This document shows, piece after piece, positions 45,780-57,474 of a stretch of 64,000 bases of DNA. The DNA lies in NCBI RefSeq assembly GCF_030463535.1, contig NC_132899.1, positions 20,551,990 through 20,615,989 on the forward strand. Direction: 5' to 3'. Made by a program: the position numbers and the translations under genes. The stretch is from Salminus brasiliensis. Taxonomy: Eukaryota > Chordata > Actinopteri > Characiformes > Bryconidae. The first letter of the stretch is position 1; every line of letters starts with the position of its first letter. The notes below the pieces were generated by a model, which saw only the letters and a program-made list of their open reading frames with translations, made no database searches and was not told where the DNA came from.

Positions 45780-46620
45780 GTCCACTCTCATAGGTGCACA
45801 GTTCAGACACCAAATGAACACCAACATTGGCAGATTCGCCATTGGCGCCCTGCCTGTGATCTTCACAGATGAGAGCAGGTTCACACTGAACACATGTGAC
45901 AGACCTGACAGAGTCTGGAGACGCTGTGAAGAACGTTCTGCTGCCTGCAACATCCTCCAGCATTAACATCCACCAGCATTGGCAGTGGGTCAGTAATGGT
46001 GTGGGGAGGCATTTCTTTGAAGGGCCACACAGCCCTCCATGTGCTAGCCAGAGGTACCCTGACTGCCAGTAGGCACCGGGATGAGATCCTCAGACCCAAT
46101 GTGCAACCATATGCTTGTGCTGTGGGCCCTGGGTTCCCTCTGATGCATGACAATGCTAAGCCTCATGAGGCTGAAGTGTGTCAGCAGGTCCTGCAAGATG
46201 AAGGCACTGATGGACTATGGACTGGCCTGCCCGTTCCCCAGACCTGAATCATGTCCTCATGTCTCGTTCCATCCACCAACGCCACGTTGCACCACAAACT
46301 GTCCAGGAGTTGACTGATGCTTTAATCCAGGTCTGGGAGGAGATCCCTCAGGAGAACATCCGCCGCCACAACAGGAGCAAGGAGGTCATACAGGCACGTG
46401 GAGGCCACACACACTACTGAGCCTCATTTCAACTTGTCTTGAGGAATTTCCACTGAAGTTGGATCAGCCTGTAATTAGATTTTTATTTTGAGTAGGATTC
46501 CAAATTCAGGCCTCCATGGGATAATAATTTTGATTTACATTGATCATTTTTGTTATTTTGTTCTCAATGCATTCCACTATGTAATGAATAAAGATTTCAA
46601 TATTTCATTCATTGAGATCT
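45780..46620 (+). pseudogene. 5'-truncated Tc1-like transposase
   Basis: Starts inside the catalytic domain. IFTDESRFTLN (first catalytic Asp) lies near 45860, SVMVWGGISLKGH near 45990 and MHDNAKPH (second Asp) near 46145. After a frame change at about 46220 the text is RSPDLN, but the following segment that normally carries PIEHLW and the third acidic residue is missing, running straight into MSRSIHQRH. The C-terminus (EEIPQENIRR, EVIQARGGHTHY) and a TTGAGGAATTTCC to ATAAAGATTTC tail are kept. N-terminal DNA-binding region and left end are absent. Confidence 0.85.
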
Positions 46621-46657
46621 AGGATGTGTTAATTTAGTGCTCTCTTATTTATTTAAG

Positions 46658-46658
<1 letters not shown>

Positions 46659-46702
<44 letters not shown>
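46659..46702. repeat. (TG)22 microsatellite
   Basis: Uninterrupted TG run just beyond the Tc1 remnant. Confidence 0.97.
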
Positions 46703-46703
<1 letters not shown>

Positions 46704-47370
46704 CAGGTCATGTTGATAAGACAGATCTGAAGGTAGTTTTCTTGTCATGGTCACATGGTGGCAAGTAACAATAGTTCCTACATAATCGTGCAAACAAAAC
46801 AAACATTGTTTAGTTCAGTGGTTCATGATTTAGATTTTTTTTCAGTGTTATGTCAGGAAACTTAACAAACATTAACCCTATTCAGGTGTAAATAATTTAG
46901 CTTTTAGCTTTTTTACCAAAAAATATTGTGTGGTAAAATTTCTTATTAGATTGATCTGGATTTTTGTTTGTGTTCTGCCAAGGTTACCTAGCAGGATTTG
47001 CTGTGAAATAATTCATCTGTGGGCAGAGCATGCATAGGTAAATTCATCTACAATCATGTCTTGGATTTCAATGAAAAACACAAAATAAAAGAATTAAAAA
47101 TGAAGTAAAATTTCTAAATTATTTGATAGGGATTGTTTTAATTTGCATGAATGGAATCACAAATAATGAGTTGAACTGCTGCTTGTGACCTGTGAATCAA
47201 CTGGTTTCATGTTCATGAATTCCCATCAATCGGTTTTGGAGTATTGGGGGGATTGGAGGTGTACTTTTTAAAATGTGTAATTGAAGATGAAAAACTGAGG
47301 CTTTTTGAGGAGTTATTGCTGCTGGTCACTGACATTTTGAACATCTGGGGGAAGTAAAAAGTGTTGTCTC
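46703..47370. other. Unassigned sequence
   Basis: AT-rich; nothing recognised. Confidence 0.3.
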
Positions 47371-47400
47371 CCAGGTCTTTTCAGGTCTTTTCAGGTCTTT
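47371..47400. repeat. 10-bp tandem repeat, three units
   Basis: Three copies of (T/C)CAGGTCTTT. Confidence 0.9.
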
Positions 47401-49602
47401 CCTGCAGCTGGAATGGAATAATTTAGATGGGCAATACACTTATTCATTCAATCATTTAAAGATTTGTTTTAAAAATATCACCTAAATTCAAGCAGTTGAT
47501 TTTAAATGCAATATTAGTATTAATGTTATATTTCTACACAGCAATTGAACTATTTTAGTTTAGTTCTGTCATTCTGAAAGCAGATCAAATGTGTTTTGTA
47601 ACTTATTGAGGCAACCTAACAGTTTTCTTTACTTGCCAGATAGATTTGTGGGGAATAGCATGATTGAAGATTTCAAAAATAATAATAATCCTCAGAAAAT
47701 GGCATTTATTCTTTTTGCTTCATATGGTGAGCTCTGTGTTTCAGCACAATTCAGTCTGACACAGGAAATCTTACTACTTGATTTATGCTGTTTTGTATTC
47801 TGTCTCTCTTGCTCACACACAGCACACAGGCTCTGTCATTCCGTGTGAGCGAGGGCTCCCTGCTCCAGACTCCCTGCATCGCCCTCCGTCTGTGTGGGCT
47901 AGATGGGAGGACCAGAAACTGCTGAACAGGAACTGCCAAGCTAAATCCATAGAACAAGGTTTACATAACCTTACATGCACTCGGCAGATCATAAGAGGTG
48001 TACTTGAGGCCCTCATAAAGCAGAGTTGGAAAGGCACACAAATGGCAATAAATTTTCTTTTATGATGCCAGGAGGATTTGTTGGTATAATGAAGCATTGC
48101 AGCTGAAGGATATTTAGGATTGGAGAATTTCGAATAGAACAGGAAGCCAACATGTTTACTTTCGTTGGATGGAGGTATTCCCTGATCCCTCTTTATTCCA
48201 TTACGGACCCAAGCTGGGATAGACATGAGCAAATGTCATCCTTCTTTCAGCCAGGCAGCTAGAAGGCATATGAGGAACACTATTCCTGGAGTAGATGAAG
48301 GAATTCATTCCCAGTGCTTTTCTTTTGTTCAGTCTACTAAGAATTGAGTAAAAGAATGAAGGTCTCACTTTGCCGTGTTTTTCCTTTCTGCCACTCCCTG
48401 CCTCTCTAAGGTCACGGATTCGCTTTCCACCACCTGCAGTAGCCGTCTTTTGAAGCCCACCCTGGAAAACTATACGGAAAGCAGCTGGTGGGTCGTTCGA
48501 TCTCCGGCTGTGGAAGTCCCAAATGTTCAAACCTCATATCCAAACATGCTTCATCTTCCAGCTCCCCCCTCCTCAACACTCCCCTACCCAGCGTGACCCT
48601 CTGTTTGAGGTGTGTGTGTGTGTGCGTGTGGATGTGAGGTGGTCTGCTGGAATAAAGCAAGGGGCCCCGCTCTGGCCTTGGACCATTCCCATGAGAAATC
48701 TCTTAGACTCTATCAACCAAAGTCAAGTTCTCCTTCTTAGACTTTGCCTGTGGCAGTCAGGAGAGGGTCCGGGTGCGATAATGGAAGGGGTCATTTGAAG
48801 CGGGTAGTTCATGGTGGGGACTTAAGCTAGCATCACGCAGAACAATGAATAAATACATCTAATTGTGCAGCAGAGAATCGTCATATTCTAAGAATGTTCA
48901 AAAGCACTGATGCATTGTAAAGCTTTGATCTGAAGGGGATAATTCAACTCTATTGATGTTGGGAGGCTGTTAAAATGGTCATGTATTGAACTTCAACTTC
49001 AAACACTTCATGTGGTGATAAGAACTTATACTAGGATTCTTCCACTCAAAACATTTGAAGTATTTCTTTTATTGTAGGTTTTCAGTTTTACAGTAAAAGT
49101 TGGCATCAATTATGATCAGCTATGATGGCAATAAATAAAATATGGCCAAAATAAAATGTTTAAATACATAAATTCACCCCAAAAAGTGTTTTATTGTTAG
49201 CATTGTAAAGAAAAAAAATATATAAATATACAAAATATTAACGATATAATACATTTAAACCAGAAATGTATTTTTTAAATGTTATTACTTGTTATTATTT
49301 TTCCATTTTAAATAACATTTACCTAAAATGATATATAATGATATTTGTTGTTTAGATCATTTTTGATGTTCAATTTAATAAAGCTAGAATGCTTACTTTT
49401 CAAAATTGACTACAATTGTTTTTTTTTTTATTACTTTTTTTTATAAAGAATATTTTACTATTATGGTCTCCAACCATATTTGTGTATTCATGCCTAAACT
49501 AATCTTCAATCATTTCCATGATTTTCACAAGGAACTATAGTCATCCAATAGGATGGCAAAGAACAATGAAGTACAGTAAAGAAAAAAGAATGTTTTAAAA
49601 CT
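47401..49602. other. Unassigned intergenic sequence
   Basis: The 47820-47960 and 48370-48560 stretches are less AT-rich and could hold conserved non-coding sequence, but no exon with both splice sites was found. 49000-49600 is AT-rich. Confidence 0.3.
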
Positions 49603-50549
49603 TTTATTTTGTCAGTGACGCTGTGTAATTTTGACAAATATGAAACAAAAATAAAAACCAAGAAAATATGTAAGTGCTTACAGGAAAGGACAACATTAGT
49701 GTTTTATATCTGGTAAAAAATACAGTAAAATAAATAGAAGGAAGGAAAAAAATCTATCAAGATTGTCTTTGCTTTGCTACCTGTACATTCAAATTTTAGA
49801 ATAAAGATATATATATATATATAATATGCTTCAAAAGCTGCAACAGACTTTACACTGAATATCATACAACTTATCCAAGTGCACAGAACAACCTAACTCT
49901 CTACAGTATATTACAACAGTTTTACTGTGACACGACATTATCCGTTAAAAATGTTGATCAAAGATAAAGAAAAAATGCAGAGTAGCAGATGAGAAGTCAT
50001 TCACTGGATTCCTCAGATGATTCAAGAAGCTACTTGAATTTATAGGGCAGGCATGGGGTTCCTTTTGAAGCAGAGGGAGAGGGAGCATTGGGATTTGGCC
50101 TACCACATGGATTTGATTAATGCTTCCTATGTCCACAAATGTGTTCTTTCGCTTTAACCTGAGAGATACTTTAGCATGTTTCTTGTGTAAACTTCATAAG
50201 TTGATGTTGTCCAACCGCTGGACATTACCTAACAAGCTGCAGAAACAGAGCTGCGTCTCATGCTGGATGTTCAGCCTTATCAAAGCAAACATCTTACCTG
50301 GACTGGAATTTCCGAGACATTACAAGAGTGCTGTGTGTATATAAGAGGCAAAGAACAAACAGAACTTTAGAACAACAGCTTTTAGCAGAGGTACAGGCAG
50401 GACAAGCAGAAGCAGGTACGGTACAGATACTGCAAACTGAGAGCGAGGGGAAGTGAACGTGAACTTCTTACGATAGATGACATCCGACATCTTTCCAAAG
50501 GAACTGATCAAGGCATCATAGCAGTCAGTTGTGAGCGAAGGGCGGTGCC
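49603..50549 (-). other. wfikkn2: Probable 3' UTR of wfikkn2
   Basis: Downstream of the stop codon on the minus strand. The first clear AATAAA I note in that direction is at 49608-49603, giving a 3' UTR of about 0.95 kb. Other weaker poly-A sites are possible, so the end is a guess. Confidence 0.35.
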
Positions 50550-52914
50550 CTATTGGATAAACTCTTTCAGAATGTCACACGTGTTCTTGTTGATCACCTC
50601 GCGTAGTCTGCGGACCCGCCGGATGCTGAACAGGCTCACAAAGCTGTCTGGCTGCAGGACGGCCATGCCATTATGCACGTCACCCATGACAATGATTTGG
50701 CCATCTGAGGTGGTGATGTTGGGACACGGGCAGTTCCAGTCCATGTTCTGCAGAGTCACCTCCAGGGGTTCCTTCTGGAAGAACTTCAGCCCCATCTTCT
50801 CATCCTTCAGGATCTCCTCCACAGTGATCTGAGCCCGGCCCGAGTCTTCCTCCTCTGTCAGCTCGGTCACGCGGCCCAGGATGACGAAGTCGCTCTTGCA
50901 GAAACTGGGTACCATCTTAAGCCGTGGCTTGCATGGCTTGCAGCGATGGTTCTTGGGAAACGGGCAGGAGTCCTCGCATGTTTCCCTGGTCTCAAAGTTG
51001 TTCTCGTTCCCACCACAGCCACCGTAGATGAAGGGCTGGCACTGGCCCAGGGTACTGCTGTAGGCCCAGCGTGGCTCATACGCCTTACAGGGACCCTGTA
51101 GACTGGGAAGGCTGCAAGGTGCAGCCAGCTCACCCTGGCAGGACAGCAAGCACGACTCATAGGTGTCGAAGTGGTTTCGGTTCCCGTCGCAGTTGCCGTA
51201 GGTGAAGGTGAAGCAGCTGTTCCTTTTGGTGTCATAGTACCAACTTAGCTTCTCCCCTCCGCAGTCTCCAGTGTCTGGTACCTTCAGGCACTCCTCTGCA
51301 GGGAAGCGGGTGGAGTTCTTCGGCTTCTCTGCCTCAACCTCTTCTTTCTGGACCACAGTAAGGGGGAAATGGGCTTGGATTGAACCACCCGAGTTTGCTG
51401 CAGTGCAAGTGTAGACACCAGCGTCGTCCAGCTGGGCGTTGTAAACCACCAGCTGTCCGATATTGGTGACGACCACATTCCCCAACACGTGATTGGGCTT
51501 CATAACAACATTCTCCTTTCCCTCCAGTTGCTTCTCCCAGGTTATCTCAGGCTTGGGCCAGCCAGCCACTTCGCACAGGAAGCTGGCCGTCTCGCCCACG
51601 AACACGGTTTGTTGCGCTGTGCTTCCTGCTATGACTGGGGCTTGCACATCCAGAGGGGTGGTGTGCAGCAGGGCGGTCGTCGGTAAGACGGTCGTCCCGG
51701 GAGGCAGAGGGCTAGTGTTGGTAGGATGGGACCTGCAGGTCACTACAGACAGGGAAATGCCTTTGGTGCAAGCTTCTGCATCCATGTAGCACTTGTTGTA
51801 GTACGTCATGCCATCAGAGGCACAGGTGAAGTGGGGCTCCCTCTCACAGCGATCCCGGCACTTGCACATGGGTTGCCCGTTCCAGATGTGGCACTCGGAG
51901 CCCTGCTGAGTGCACACAAACTTGGCGCAGGTTGCCTCCTTGGCCACGAGACCTTTCTTCCCTGTTGTGTCTATGTAGCGGGCGGCCACGCAGCTTCGGC
52001 TCCCGCAGACGTTTGAGCAGCACTTTTCGGATGCTTCACATTCCTAAACGACAGAGACAACAAGGCAAACATTCTCTCAGACACCTTTTGGCTTCCCATG
52101 CCTTCTACAGTCACTTAAGTCATGCTCCCACACACTTCTTCCTCTACCTTTACATTGGTTACTAGGAAATATGCCATCAATATAGACTGCTATATTAAGC
52201 ATAACTATAATTTATCTTTATATTTACTTCATCCACCTTCCCATTCATACACTCATACCTTCATCGCTTTCCTGTTCACTTGACCCTTTCATCCAGTTTC
52301 TCTTTAGCTTCATCTTTTCACCTACTAACTGTATCTGCTCACTTCATCAGCGGTCCCAGTCCCTTTACTCATTTTCCATTCACTTCATCCTTTAGTTCAC
52401 TTTCTCACTTTCACTGTTCACTCCCCATTCATTCCATGGACCTTCCCATTCACACTCACTTTACTCACTTTCCCTTTCATTCCATTCCCATTTACGTTCA
52501 CTTTCTTACTCTTCCCATTAACATGCACTCCCATCCCTCCATCTATTGTCTTACTCACTTCACCCACCTTCCTATTCACACTTACTTCATGCCGTTATCC
52601 ACTTTTCATTCATGCTAATGCTAACCCAAAGATAGCTGTGCTTTCTGACTATACTCTGAATGACGTTATGCAGAAACTAGTGCGTAAACAACGCATGCAC
52701 GCGGGCTGTGGTCAGAAATGCTTACCTGGTCAGACTGGCACTCCCGGGTGCAGGTGCTCATAGCGTCCACCCAGAGGTTGGGGTTCACGTCGTTGGGACA
52801 GAGACCTGAGTGAGCGTGCGCCGCGCCATGCAGAGCCATGCCTTTTACGCAGCAGTGCACGCAGAGAATCACCAGCTGCCCGGCCAGAAGCCACATCCAG
52901 CGAGACGAGAGCAT
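50550..52914 (-). CDS. wfikkn2: WFIKKN2 (GASP-1-like), secreted multidomain TGF-beta ligand antagonist
   Basis: Two exons, 52914-52726 and 52043-50550 (TAG stop), joined in phase 0, give 560 residues; the human protein is about 576. The ATG at 52914 has A at -3 and starts a signal peptide (MLSSRWMWLLAGQLVILCVH). Domains follow in family order. WAP, about 37-83, has eight cysteines (39, 55, 59, 65, 71, 72, 76, 81) and is split by the intron. Follistatin/Kazal is 102-166. Ig is about 199-294, with Cys221/Cys276 and Trp232. Kunitz 1 is 315-365 and Kunitz 2 is 373-423. NTR is 431-552. Kunitz 2 has Lys383 at P1, so trypsin-type inhibition is likely; Kunitz 1 has Gly there. Potential N-glycosylation sites are Asn172, Asn306 and Asn505. 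Family members bind myostatin and GDF11 extracellularly. The KKGLVAKEATC and CKPCKPRLKMVPSFC text fits WFIKKN2 better than WFIKKN1. Which fish paralogue (a or b) is uncertain. Confidence 0.97.
52044..52725 (-). other. wfikkn2: wfikkn2 intron
   Basis: 682 bp with a GTAAGC donor at 52725 and a TTTAG acceptor at 52044. The middle (about 52190-52620) is pyrimidine-rich on the plus strand, built from degenerate CATTCACTT and CCATTCACTTT words, a simple-sequence-like expansion. It interrupts the WAP domain between its third and fourth cysteines, the intron position I recall for the mammalian genes. Confidence 0.93.
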
Positions 52915-53111
52915 CTTTTGGCTGGAGTTCACAAACCGCTCTGCCTGAGCGCCGTTGAGAGTTGTTTTCAGTGACTTGGTGAGGGCGCGGTAAGAAGGGA
53001 CGCGCGTAACGCTGTGCCAAATGGCCTCTTTCTTCTCCAAAAGCCGTGCTGCGCTCAAAGATGGAACCAGCCGTCCAGTACGAGTGTGTGCAGGAGTGAG
53101 GCAAGGTGCTG

Positions 53112-53120
53112 CTATTTATA
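53112..53120 (-). promoter_or_regulatory. wfikkn2: TATA box of wfikkn2
   Basis: TATAAATAG on the minus strand, about 200 bases upstream of the ATG, implies transcription starting near 53088 and a 5' UTR of roughly 175 bases. The region from exon 1 to about 53300 is markedly richer in G+C and CpG than the rest of the window, as expected of a promoter. Confidence 0.65.
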
Positions 53121-53989
53121 CCCGAGTCCTTTAAAGCGGGCTACTCGTTCCTGACCACAGGACTCGCCCTTACGCGCACATGACAGATATGGATTGCTGT
53201 GGAGTTCATGACTGGGGCTTAAAAAGCAGCTGTCTTGAGGCTGGGCTGGTGCTGGGCTACCTGCCCCGCTCGAGAACATCCAGCAGCCCTCCTTAACCCT
53301 TCGGGTGCCTCACATTGGCTCACATTGTGAATGACACAGTGGGAGGTGAGAGCAACGCTACTGTGCCAAGCGGCGCAGTAAATGCAGTGTAGAACCAACG
53401 TGAGATCGGACTAATGTGATTTTGTCTGGCTGTTATAAGAGCAAAAATAAACCAAAATAAATCTACAGGAACAGGAAGTTATTGTGCACGTTGCATGTAT
53501 CATTTAAAGGCTTTAAAAAAGCTCTAATACAGGGTTTGGTCAACATCCCAAGGTCTGCATATATTACTGATAAGGGTTTGTTGTGGCAGTTGAGTTTCAG
53601 AAAAAAAGACCCATGTCCAAAGGTTCTTGTTCTAATTAAACCGGCTGTTTTTATGTTACTGTCCCTTTAAGGCTGCTTTATGTGATTTGATTTATTTTAT
53701 TTACATTTATTATTATTTTATTATTTTATTTATTTTCTTTTTTCATTTAAAAAAAAAGCAGCTTTATGTAAAGTTACAGCTTTAAAATCATTTCAATGTT
53801 CATCTGACCTGTAATGGGGAGAATGGTGTCTCTGTCATTGACACTGGCCTGTATCTACATCGCTACTGCACTATGTATCTTTGGTGGAGCCGTATGAGAC
53901 CTCTGGCTAGAACTGTGAAATGCTACGTAAACTGTGACGACATTAGTGTACTCCACCTCGTCAGTCCACGTGCTTCTTTTACTTCAGAT
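53121..53989. other. Upstream flank of wfikkn2
   Basis: GC-rich to about 53350, then AT-rich with T-rich tracts at 53690-53760. No gene recognised. Confidence 0.35.
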
Positions 53990-54170
53990 GTCAGTTCAGA
54001 TGTCAGCTTGTTAACAAACGTAAACATACACGCACAGCTGTCCACGAGGTAGCGCCCAAAGCTTGATTTAAATTTACAGCAGTGACTTTGTGAATTAGTG
54101 AATTACATGCCCAAACTGTAGGGGGAGCCCATGAGCAAAACCAACCACTTCTTGCATAATGCTTCTTTAA
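53990..54170 (-). repeat. Dispersed repeat family B, inverted partial copy 3
   Basis: In reverse complement the phrases CACTGCTGTAAAT, AGCTTTGGGCGCTACCTCGT and GACAGCTGTGCGTG match CACTGCTGTAAAT, TTTGAGCGCCCCCTC and GACAGCTGTACACATG of the 25.0 kb copy. Confidence 0.6.
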
Positions 54171-54659
54171 AACATCGCTCTTTAAATCACCTCTCTGCTT
54201 TGGGAAAAACAAAAACTGCCATTATATTTACATTCAGGGCACATAAAGATGCAGTGAAGTTTTATTAATTATTGTTATTATTTTTATTTATTTTTTCATT
54301 TTGCTAGTGTGGACCATGCTCTGGGAAGGTGGACTTGAATATGTTTGGCCTCGAGTTTGGGTTGGCTTTCCTGTGGTCAGTGTGTGAAGCCAGACCCCCC
54401 CCCCACCCCACCCCCCATTGGTGTGGTGAGTGATGGAAGAAAGGGAGGAGACGGGGTGGAGGTGGGTGTGATGTTTGTTCGACACAGAGTTGGACTGAAA
54501 AGCAGGGTTATATAAGGGACTTGAGGGCCAGGAGGAGGAGTTTGGCATGTGGTCCTTCTCCCAAAATTCAGATATGTCGTAACTCCACTTAGTCAAATTT
54601 CAAATTCCTACAATCATATGATACTACCAGTTCTAGAAAAGTGAAGGCTAAGATATGGT
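54171..54659. other. Unassigned sequence
   Basis: Contains a C-rich run (54392-54415). No gene recognised. Confidence 0.3.
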
Positions 54660-54850
54660 CCTTCTGATTGCCACTGCCACTACCGCAGTGTTACTGGACA
54701 ACTGAACACGCTTGCAGGAGAACACTAACTGCCAGTTAAATCAGCTAACACATGCTAGCACTGGGGAAGAGGGAGGGGCATCCGACTGCGGTGGCATCAC
54801 TGGGGATCAAACCCTGACCTCCTGATGAGAGGGCTAATACCTAGATGGCC
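54660..54850 (-). mobile_element. Probable tRNA-derived SINE head, diverged
   Basis: On the minus strand, GGCCATCTAGGTATTAGCCC, then 20 bases later AGGGTTTGATCCCCAGTGAT in B-box position. The remaining body is diverged from the other copies. Confidence 0.45.
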
Positions 54851-54879
54851 AGAATACATGGATTACAAATCGCCACACA

Positions 54880-55035
54880 TTTGTGTCGGAAATTGCTTCA
54901 TCATTTTTCATGTTTTGACACAATTTGAATCCGACTGTTCTTCTTTACATCGCAAAAAATATTAAACTGACCAATAGAAATGCTCCAAACTGACGGAATT
55001 ATTTGATGTTTTTTATAATGACTTCAGTTAAATAG
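54880..55035 (+). mobile_element. Family A MITE-like repeat, partial copy 6
   Basis: TTTTTCATGTTTTGACACAA, TGACCAATAGAAATGCTC and a degraded ATAATGACTTCAGTTA block in the family order. Confidence 0.55.
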
Positions 55036-55987
55036 GCAGGTGCACCTGTAGTAGTGTAGACGTTCAGTCTGGTCTACAGAGAGATTAACAGGATTTGCAT
55101 AAAGACAAATGCTTGAATTAATGGTAAATTGACATTTTTTAGTCATGAAGGCAGCCTAAGCATTAGACGTTGGTTTGAGCTGCAGTTGTTTTCTCTGGAC
55201 TGGCTTCTAGACATCTCCTTAGGCATAGTTCTGGAGCTTACAGAGAGCAGTGCTTTTACAGCACATAAACACGGTTAATCACTTTCACAGGACTGTAGTC
55301 CAATTAACATCGGGGAGGCTAGTCTGCAACTCGGAGAAAGAACACCTTCATGTATGATGAAATGCACATTCTTGGACCGACGCTGTTCTTAAAGAAGCCT
55401 TTTCTAATGAACTTGAGGAACGCTTTGAACGCCGCCTCGCTCTTGCAGAGTTTCACTTCATGTTACCCCTCCTCAGCACAATATAGGTTCGCTTTTACAG
55501 TGCCTGTTTTTGTGCCATGGATTAACTTTCCACTTAATGAATCGAGGAGGAGATTTATATAATTCTTGGAAACTCTTTGTCCTCACATACCCTCTTGGAG
55601 AAAAACAACTCGCCGTCTACACATCTGTCAAGGGTGTCAAATGAGGACAAGGAAAGGTTCTAGATTTTAACTCCAAATCGTAAGCTCATTATATCGCCTG
55701 TTTTTGAACAAAGTGCCTTCGTATTGATTGTAAATTCTTCTCAATTGACTGGTCTGGAACAGACTATTATAGCCATGCAAGTCAGGAAGGAAGCAGCTTA
55801 ATAAGGGAACCCGATTGAAAGATCAGAGGGTGGCAAACAAACAGAGATTGAACTTGTAACTTCTTTCTCGTTACCTAAGAACCCACACAGCAAAACTTTG
55901 TAAAGCAAATGCTTTATAGATTCTCCTTTGATCGGCCTGTAGCATCAGCTGCTTCCCTAACTAACCCAGAATCAGCTGCGCTGTACA
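55036..55987. other. Unassigned sequence
   Basis: No feature recognised. Confidence 0.3.
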
Positions 55988-56340
55988 CTGATCAGCCATA
56001 ACATTGTAGCCACTGACAGATGATAGCATTGATTATCTTGCTACAAGGGCACCTGTCAAAGAGATATGAGAGATACTGTGCATATTAGGCAGCAAGTGAA
56101 TAGTCAGCAATCAGTTCTTGAAGGCGATGTGTTGGAAGCAGAAAAAATAGGCAAGCGAAAGAATCTGAGCCACTTTGACAAGGGTCAAATAGTGATGACT
56201 AGACGACTGGCTGAGAACATCTCCAAAACATGGTCTTGGCAGGTCTTGTGGTGCTCACGGTATGCAGTGGTTATAGCTTACCAAGGAAGGACAAGCATTG
56301 GCTCTTATGTCATTTACTTATCTACATATTTTTGAACCAT
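55988..56340 (+). mobile_element. 5' end of a Tc1-like element with transposase start
   Basis: Begins at CACTGATCAGCCATAACATT, which I recognise as the terminus of a widespread teleost Tc1-like family. It continues into a reading frame with SHFDKGQIVMTRRLAENISK and a VLWCSRYAVV segment, the N-terminal helix-turn-helix of its transposase. The text is cut off near 56310; catalytic domain and right end are missing. The remnant at 15290-15500 appears to be a downstream piece of the same family. Confidence 0.7.
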
Positions 56341-57422
56341 CTGATACTTTCCTCAATCAATAATTAGCTGGAATTAATTAGGACATTTTGAAAGCTAAGT
56401 TTGGAAGATAAATTATATTTTTACACAAGATTTTTCTCTTAGCAGATTATCTCTGCTACAAATGACTGTGTAAAATTTGTTTCCAGGACTTACTGATTAT
56501 GAACAGCTCAGCTGCAAGGGGCAAACCTTACAGTTATGCTGCATTAAATTTACCTTAGATGTCGATTTTGAAGCTGGGAATGATGTCATGCCCAAGTTGA
56601 CCACGCTCCAGTTAAACATTATGAATCAAAAGCATTTCCAAAAAGACGATGGACAATCCTTTACTGGTGTTTTGTGGGGAATCTAACCAAAATATGTCCC
56701 CCTTTATATGTGTCAGTTTAGCGCTGTTAGCAATACCAGGTGATGACAACGCAATATGCAGTATTTTGTGCGTCCAAACACCAAGAAAACATGTCCACAG
56801 ACAGAAGTTGGACAGTACTGTGTGTCCCTCTGATTTATTGAGACCTAAATGAATAGGAAGGCTAATGCTAGCTGTATAATACTACTGCTGTCTTCATGTT
56901 GGTTTATGGTGCGAATGACTAAAAATGACTGTCTGCGAATGAGTCCTCAATGAAAGGGGCCAAATGGAGCTAAACGGTTACAAACTCAAAGTGAAAATAG
57001 TGTCTAACCACTTACCCAGGATCGTTTTTTAATGTTAGACAGTAGAATGGTGTATTTTACTCAAAAAGCAGAAAATATACCCGAGTATGTTCATTTTTTC
57101 ACAAATAGAAACGCTAGCATTACTGCTACTGATTACTGACTGTGCTGACACCGGAGTTACGGGCAGTTACGTTCTGGCCAGCTAATGCTATGTTAATATC
57201 TGATGCAACTACCTTTGCAATGTTACACATGAACGTTATTACAATAAGAAAATAAGGCTTTATTAAATTAGTATTAATTGGTGGTGTCATTCACACTCAC
57301 TGATGCCATCATTACAAATGAGCTACATTTATAAAGTCTTATAACTGGAGTTGTCTTATATAAATCTGTATTTGATGCTGAAACAGTTGATTCTGTTCTG
57401 TTTTTTCTATGAAAATGTTCAA

Positions 57423-57430
<8 letters not shown>
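56341..57430. other. Unassigned sequence
   Basis: No feature recognised. Confidence 0.3.

Positions 57431-57469
<39 letters not shown>
57431..57469. repeat. (AT)n microsatellite
   Basis: About 19 AT units directly following a short (AC)n. Confidence 0.97.

Positions 57470-57474
<5 letters not shown>

Noticed and set aside
50867..51789. Several overlapping open frames on both strands inside wfikkn2 exon 2
   Set aside because: Shadow frames of a GC-rich coding exon.
52730..53104. 124-codon minus-strand frame overlapping wfikkn2 exon 1
   Set aside because: Starts from TTG near the predicted transcription start and overlaps the real first exon in another frame.
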